Shown: positions 6,542 through 9,200 of the stretch, in pieces
How the letters are laid out: every line of letters starts with the position of its first letter
Position numbering within the stretch: the first letter of the stretch is position 1
NCBI GenBank assembly: GCA_036375875.1
Contig: DASVBK010000180.1
Span: 1-9,200 of the forward strand
Direction: 5' to 3'
Length of the DNA: 9,200 nt
From: Prado023 sp036375875
GTDB taxonomy: Bacteria; Actinomycetota; Actinomycetes; S36-B12; CAIYMF01
Notes under the pieces: generated by a model
The model's database searches: none
What the model was told of the DNA's origin: nothing
The model's input: the letters and a program-made list of their open reading frames with translations, nothing else
Made by a program: the position numbers and the translations under genes

Positions 6542-6826
6542 TCACCGCAGCCCGCCGACGTACTTGGCGGCGGCGATGGCCTCGATGGTCTGGGCGACGT
6601 CGTAGTGCGCGGAGCCGGGGATCGTGGCCACGTAGCCGACCAGCATCCCGTTGGCCATCACCTGCGCCTCGAGGCCCATCGCGCCGTCGGTGTCCCAGAG
6701 TGCCTCGGACCCGTCCGGGCGCACGACCCGCACGCACACCCGGTTCAGCCCGGGACGGTGGACCTGTGCCACGATCCCGCGGGCACGCAGCCCCTCCACG
6801 ACCTGCTCGACCTCGCCTGCGTCCAT
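6542..6826 (-). CDS. Small conserved-looking hypothetical protein, 94 aa
   Basis: I do not recognise this protein. It appears soluble and alpha/beta: an N-terminal helix (DAGEVEQVVEGLRARGIVAQVH), a strand-rich middle (VCVRVVRPDGSEALWDTDGAMGLEAQVM, then GMLVGYVATIPGSAHYD) and a C-terminal helix (VAQTIEAIAAAKY). It has no signal peptide, membrane segment or metal-binding cysteines. The ATG at 6826-6824 is preferred because AGGA sits nine bases upstream. An ATG six codons earlier (6844) has no such site. Codon use matches the neighbours and the frame is full length. It ends 25 bases before the flippase-like gene on the same strand, so it may act with it, but no function can be assigned. Confidence 0.72.
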   Translation of the reverse strand: MDAGEVEQVVEGLRARGIVAQVHRPGLNRVCVRVVRPDGSEALWDTDGAMGLEAQVMANGMLVGYVATIPGSAHYDVAQTIEAIAAAKYVGGLR

Positions 6827-6894
6827 GGCGGCACATCCTGACATGGCCGGTGCACCCTCGCCGGCAGGCAGCGGCGCCGGTCACCCCGGCCGGC

Positions 6895-6923
6895 GGCACG
6901 TTCGTCCCGTGCCCCGGGGCACG
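6895..6923. promoter_or_regulatory. Candidate operator: 16-bp palindrome plus a third half-site
   Basis: CGTGCCCCGGGGCACG (6908-6923) is a perfect 16-bp palindrome. Its half GGCACG also occurs at 6895-6900, making a second, seven-base-spaced inverted pair with CGTGCC (6908-6913). The three alternating half-sites lie between two divergent genes, where a shared operator would be expected. A GTCGC-TGGG-GCGAC hairpin (6941-6954) lies on the plus-gene side. I see no clear -10 or -35 in this region. Confidence 0.4.
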
Positions 6924-7025
6924 ACGCCCCTTCCGCCGCCGTCGCTGGGGCGACAGCATGGGGCTAGCGGACGTCACCCACGAGTCCTGGGGCGGGCTCG
7001 GCGCTCCGCATCGAGGTGAGCCACC

Positions 7026-7856
7026 ATGCGGTCCCTGCTGCGCGCCGGAACCACCGCACTCGTAGCTGCGCTCCTGCTGCTCCTGTCGGCGGCGGGGGCC
7101 GGCGTCGCATCCGGGGCGGCCCCGCCGGCGGCCAGCGACCCGCTGGCCACGGTGGTGGCCCTGCGCGCGGCGCACCACCCCGGCTTCGACCGCGTGGTGC
7201 TCGAGGTCGCCGGCGACCGTGCCCCCGCGGCGTCCGTCCGCTACGTCCGCACCCTGGTGCAGGACGGGTCGGGGCGGACCCTGGCGATGCCCGGCAAGGC
7301 GATCCTGCGGATCGAGCTGCGGGATGCCCAGGCCCACAACGACGCCGGTCGCGCGACGGTGCGGCTGACCCGGAAGTTCGGCCTGCCAGTCGTCCTGGCC
7401 ACGCGCAGTGCCGGCGACTTCGAGGGCATCGTGAGCATGGGCGTCGGGCTGACCAGGACCGCGGCCTTCGAGGTCCAACGCCTGAGCAACCCCGGACGCG
7501 TGGTGGTCGACATCTCCACCCGGACCGCGCCCCCGCGGGGAAGCTGCGTGTACCTGGTGAAGGGGTTGCGCTACAACGGCATCTACACCGGCGGCTTCGT
7601 CGTCGCCAGGGTGCGCGACGGCCGGCTCACGGGGACCACGGGCGACTTCTACTCGGAGTGGGCGGCGATCCGGGGCACCGTGTCGGCCACCCGCACCAGG
7701 CTGCAGGTGCGCACCGAGGACGGCGCCTGGCAGGCGTGGCCCCAGCGCTGGCTGCCCACGCAGCGACGCCTGGCCGGCTGGACCATGGCGACCAAGGCGC
7801 AGCTTCGCACATGGTCCGGCGGCGGGGTGCCGGTGTCCGGGCAGCCGTGCGACTGA
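7026..7856 (+). CDS. Secreted protein with AMIN-like domain
   Basis: This is a 276-residue exported protein and the only plus-strand gene in the window. ATG 7026 has a good Shine-Dalgarno (GAGGTG, seven bases upstream). Residues 1-31 form a Sec signal peptide: MRSLLRAG, a Leu/Ala core, then VASGAAPPA with a likely signal peptidase I site. There is no lipobox cysteine. Residues about 40-165 resemble the actinobacterial AMIN-like domain: TVVALRAAHHPGFDRVVLEVAG, then VRYVRTLVQDGSGRTLAMPGKAILRIELRDA, ending in the strand pair AAFEVQRLSNPGRVVVDI. AMIN-type domains are beta-rich and are linked to cell-envelope or peptidoglycan localisation; a binding role is inferred. Residues about 170-276 (from RGSCVYLV) form a second segment I do not recognise. 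Only two cysteines remain in the mature protein, C174 and C275, bracketing this segment. It is divergent from the flippase pair and convergent with the SDR gene. Confidence 0.85.
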   Translation: MRSLLRAGTTALVAALLLLLSAAGAGVASGAAPPAASDPLATVVALRAAHHPGFDRVVLEVAGDRAPAASVRYVRTLVQDGSGRTLAMPGKAILRIELRDAQAHNDAGRATVRLTRKFGLPVVLATRSAGDFEGIVSMGVGLTRTAAFEVQRLSNPGRVVVDISTRTAPPRGSCVYLVKGLRYNGIYTGGFVVARVRDGRLTGTTGDFYSEWAAIRGTVSATRTRLQVRTEDGAWQAWPQRWLPTQRRLAGWTMATKAQLRTWSGGGVPVSGQPCD

Positions 7857-7895
7857 TCGCCCGGGGCTTGGCGGCACCGGCGACCCAGGCTCCGG

Positions 7896-7911
7896 GCCGT
7901 CGTCGGACGGC
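7896..7911 (+). terminator. Hairpin after the secreted-protein gene
   Basis: GCCGTC (7896-7901), loop GTCG, GACGGC (7906-7911) forms a perfect 6-bp stem 40 bases past the plus-strand stop. No T-run follows, so it may be a U-less GC-rich terminator or simply a stable hairpin. Confidence 0.35.
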
Positions 7912-7934
7912 ACGCTGTCGAGCGCCCTCCCTAT

Positions 7935-8000
7935 GTCTGAGGCCCTGCGGGCCCCGGGTGCTCCGTGGCCGGGCGGCTCGGGGACCCGGAGGGCTCAGAC
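7935..8000. terminator. Long imperfect hairpin between convergent genes
   Basis: GTCTGAG-g-CCCT (7935-7946) pairs with AGGGCTCAGAC (7990-8000) as 11 bp with one bulged G. Nested inside, CCGGGT (7954-7959) pairs with ACCCGG (7984-7989). The right arm contains the stop codon of the minus-strand SDR gene (7997-7995). The position between converging genes fits a bidirectional terminator, but neither side has a U-tract. Confidence 0.35.
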
Positions 8001-8795
8001 CGGGAACACCGTGCCCCAGTGGGCCTGCCCGCCGTCCACGCAGATGGTCTCTCCCGTGACGTAGTCCCCCGCGGGGCCGGCGAGGTAGGCCACCGCCCAG
8101 GCCACGTCGAGGGTCCGGCCGAGGCGTCGCAGCGGGATGTGCTTGGGCACCTCGGTCTCGACCATCGCGCGGACCTCGTCGGGGTAGGTCTCCAGGCCCG
8201 TGCTGCGGATCACGCCGGGCGCCACGGCATTCACCAGCACGCCCTTGCTCGCCCATTCCAGCGCCAGCGTGCGGGTGAGGTTGACCACGCCCGCGCGAGC
8301 GGCGCCGGTGTGGGCCATGCCCGGGAACCCCCGCCACATGTTCGCGACGATGTTGATGATCCGGCCCTCGCGACCGTCGGCGAACAGGGAGCGCGCGAAG
8401 GCCCGGCTCATGAACCACGTGCCGTTGAGGTTGGTGTCCACGACCGCGCGCCACCCCTTGGCGTCGATGTCGACCGCGGCCGACGGGTACTGCCCGCCGG
8501 CGTTGTTCACCAGCACGTCCAGCTGGCCGAAGTGCTGCTGCACGTCGGCGACCCAGGCCACGCAGGCGTCCGGGTCGCGGATGTCCAGCGCGGTGGCGAA
8601 GACCTCGGCGCCCCCGTCGCGCAGCTCCTGCGCCGTGGCCTCGAGCCGTTCGAGCTTGCGCGCGCCGATCGCCACCCGGGCGCCGAGCGCGGCGCACTCC
8701 TCGGCGATGGTCCGACCGATGCCCGAGCCGCCACCGGTGACCAGCACCACCCGACCGTCGAGCAGCCCGGGCCGGAAGACCTCACTTGGACGCAT
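7995..8795 (-). CDS. SDR family oxidoreductase, PECR-like enoyl-CoA reductase type
   Basis: This 266-residue Rossmann-fold dehydrogenase has the nucleotide-binding TGGGSGIG (20-27) and NNAGG (97-101). A typical C-terminus carries APGVI (192-196), VTGETICVDGG (246-256) and a final FPV. ARKLERL (45-51) after strand 2 suggests NADP(H). The stretches PGLLDGRVVLVTGG, NNAGGQYPS, KGWRAVVDTNLNGTWFM and GFPGMAHTGAARAGVVNLTRTLALEWA closely resemble peroxisomal trans-2-enoyl-CoA reductase (PECR) as I recall it. As in that family, the classical YxxxK is absent and reads TGAAR (163-167), so reduction of a CoA-linked double bond is more plausible than an alcohol/ketone reaction. The ATG at 8795-8793 is chosen for AGGAGG five bases upstream; an open frame continues 12 codons further without a site. 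Fatty acid or terpenoid-acid metabolism is inferred. SDR fold is certain; substrate is not. Confidence 0.9.
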   Translation of the reverse strand: MRPSEVFRPGLLDGRVVLVTGGGSGIGRTIAEECAALGARVAIGARKLERLEATAQELRDGGAEVFATALDIRDPDACVAWVADVQQHFGQLDVLVNNAGGQYPSAAVDIDAKGWRAVVDTNLNGTWFMSRAFARSLFADGREGRIINIVANMWRGFPGMAHTGAARAGVVNLTRTLALEWASKGVLVNAVAPGVIRSTGLETYPDEVRAMVETEVPKHIPLRRLGRTLDVAWAVAYLAGPAGDYVTGETICVDGGQAHWGTVFPV

Positions 8796-8831
8796 GCCAC
8801 CCTCCTGGTCGTGGTGCCGGCAGTCGGGCAC

Positions 8832-8837
8832 ACGCTA
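8832..8837 (-). promoter_or_regulatory. Possible -10 box for the SDR gene
   Basis: TAGCGT (8837-8832, minus strand) fits TANNNT and sits 36 bases upstream of the SDR ATG, in the 109-base spacer after the phosphatase gene. No convincing -35 is seen, so transcription from the upstream gene remains possible. Confidence 0.3.
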
Positions 8838-8904
8838 ACCCGCAGGCACCGGCGCGGACGCCCACGGGCGAGGTACGTCGGGACGCGGCGTGCAGCGGGG
8901 CTCG

Positions 8905-9200
8905 TCACCCGCGGAGCAGCACCTCGCGCAGCTGCCGCTGCAGGTCGTCCCCGAGGCCCAGCGCGCTGGCGAAGTACCCTTCGATCGAGCCGTGCTCGGC
9001 GTGCACGAGGTCCAGGGCGGTGCGCAGGTACGAGGGCTGGACGCCGAGGACCGGCCGCAGCACCTCCGGGTCGCCACCGGCCGCGGCGAAGCGCGCGAAC
9101 AGCGGGGCCAGGTAGGGCAGCAGCTGCTCGTTGGTGAGCAGGTACTCGGCCAGGACGTCGGACTCGGGCACCCCGAGCAGCAGCAGCAGCGCGGCCGCCG
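8905..9200 (-). CDS. Tyrosine-protein phosphatase, C-terminal part (5' end beyond window)
   Basis: The gene enters from the right edge with no start in the window; about 97 codons are visible. The reading frame begins AAALLLLLGVPESDVLAEYLLTNEQLLPYL. This matches the segment that follows the CxxGxDRTG P-loop in Y_phosphatase3-type (PF13350) protein tyrosine or lipid phosphatases, normally GWAAALLLLALGVP, then DYLLTN. The C-terminal YLRTALDLVHAEHGSIEGYFASALGLGDDLQRQLREVLL fits the usual ending of that family (YL..al..i...yGS...Yl...LGl). The catalytic cysteine and arginine should lie just outside the window, so activity cannot be judged. A GTG at 9171 is in frame but lies inside the domain and is not a plausible start. 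The five-leucine run comes from a short CAG/CTG-type codon repeat. Confidence 0.75.
   Translation of the reverse strand, partial: AAALLLLLGVPESDVLAEYLLTNEQLLPYLAPLFARFAAAGGDPEVLRPVLGVQPSYLRTALDLVHAEHGSIEGYFASALGLGDDLQRQLREVLLRG

Noticed and set aside
3691..7065. Plus-strand open frame of 1124 codons opposite ffh and the flippase-like gene
   Set aside because: Same reason: it crosses three real genes and the divergent regulatory region, and its composition is Ser/Arg/Pro low-complexity.
9177..9190. CAG trinucleotide run at the right edge
   Set aside because: It encodes the Leu run of the AAALLLLLGVP helix normal for this phosphatase family; five units are too short to treat as a notable tandem repeat.
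1..9200. Search for CRISPR arrays, insertion sequences, tRNA genes, toxin-antitoxin pairs or a defence cluster
   Set aside because: No regularly spaced repeats, transposase motifs, terminal inverted repeats or tRNA-like folds were seen by eye, and all sizeable stretches are accounted for by housekeeping or single accessory genes.

Overview
This window looks like chromosomal housekeeping DNA from a high-GC Gram-positive bacterium (Actinomycetota). The evidence is the very high G+C in third codon positions, frequent GTG starts, an rpsP-KH-rimM-trmD gene order with ffh upstream, and actinobacterial C-terminal tails on S16 and Ffh. The genus cannot be told from the sequence. Nearly everything is on the minus strand, so it is read here from right to left; the one exception is a secreted-protein gene at 7026-7856 on the plus strand.

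Right end (7995-9200): the C-terminal part of a probable tyrosine-protein phosphatase runs off the right edge. It is followed by a short-chain dehydrogenase of the peroxisomal trans-2-enoyl-CoA reductase (PECR)-like type. The dehydrogenase converges with the plus-strand secreted AMIN-like protein, and a long imperfect hairpin lies between the two stop codons.

Middle (5374-7025): a divergent region of about 200 bp carries a perfect 16-bp palindrome plus a third copy of its half-site. It separates the secreted-protein gene from a minus-strand pair, a 94-residue protein of unknown function and a polytopic membrane protein of the UPF0104/LPG-synthase-TM (flippase-like) family.

Left two-thirds (1-5373): ffh (signal recognition particle GTPase) is possibly leaderless, with a TAGAAT box just ahead of its GTG. 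Nine bases after ffh comes a winged-helix protein with the QxD motif of the YcaQ/AlkX DNA-crosslink glycosylases. A hairpin and then a sigma70-like promoter separate this pair from the tightly packed rpsP-khpA-rimM-trmD operon. Its junctions are ATGA (rpsP/khpA), TGATG (khpA/rimM) and zero spacing (rimM/trmD). Together these genes serve ribosome small-subunit assembly, tRNA m1G37 methylation and co-translational membrane targeting. trmD runs off the left edge.

I found no mobile element, CRISPR array, tRNA, rRNA or defence cluster, and no clearly new multi-gene system. The items most worth a second look are the palindromic divergent region, the ffh-linked glycosylase, the two-domain secreted protein, the non-classical SDR active site and the regulatory junctions around ffh and rpsP.
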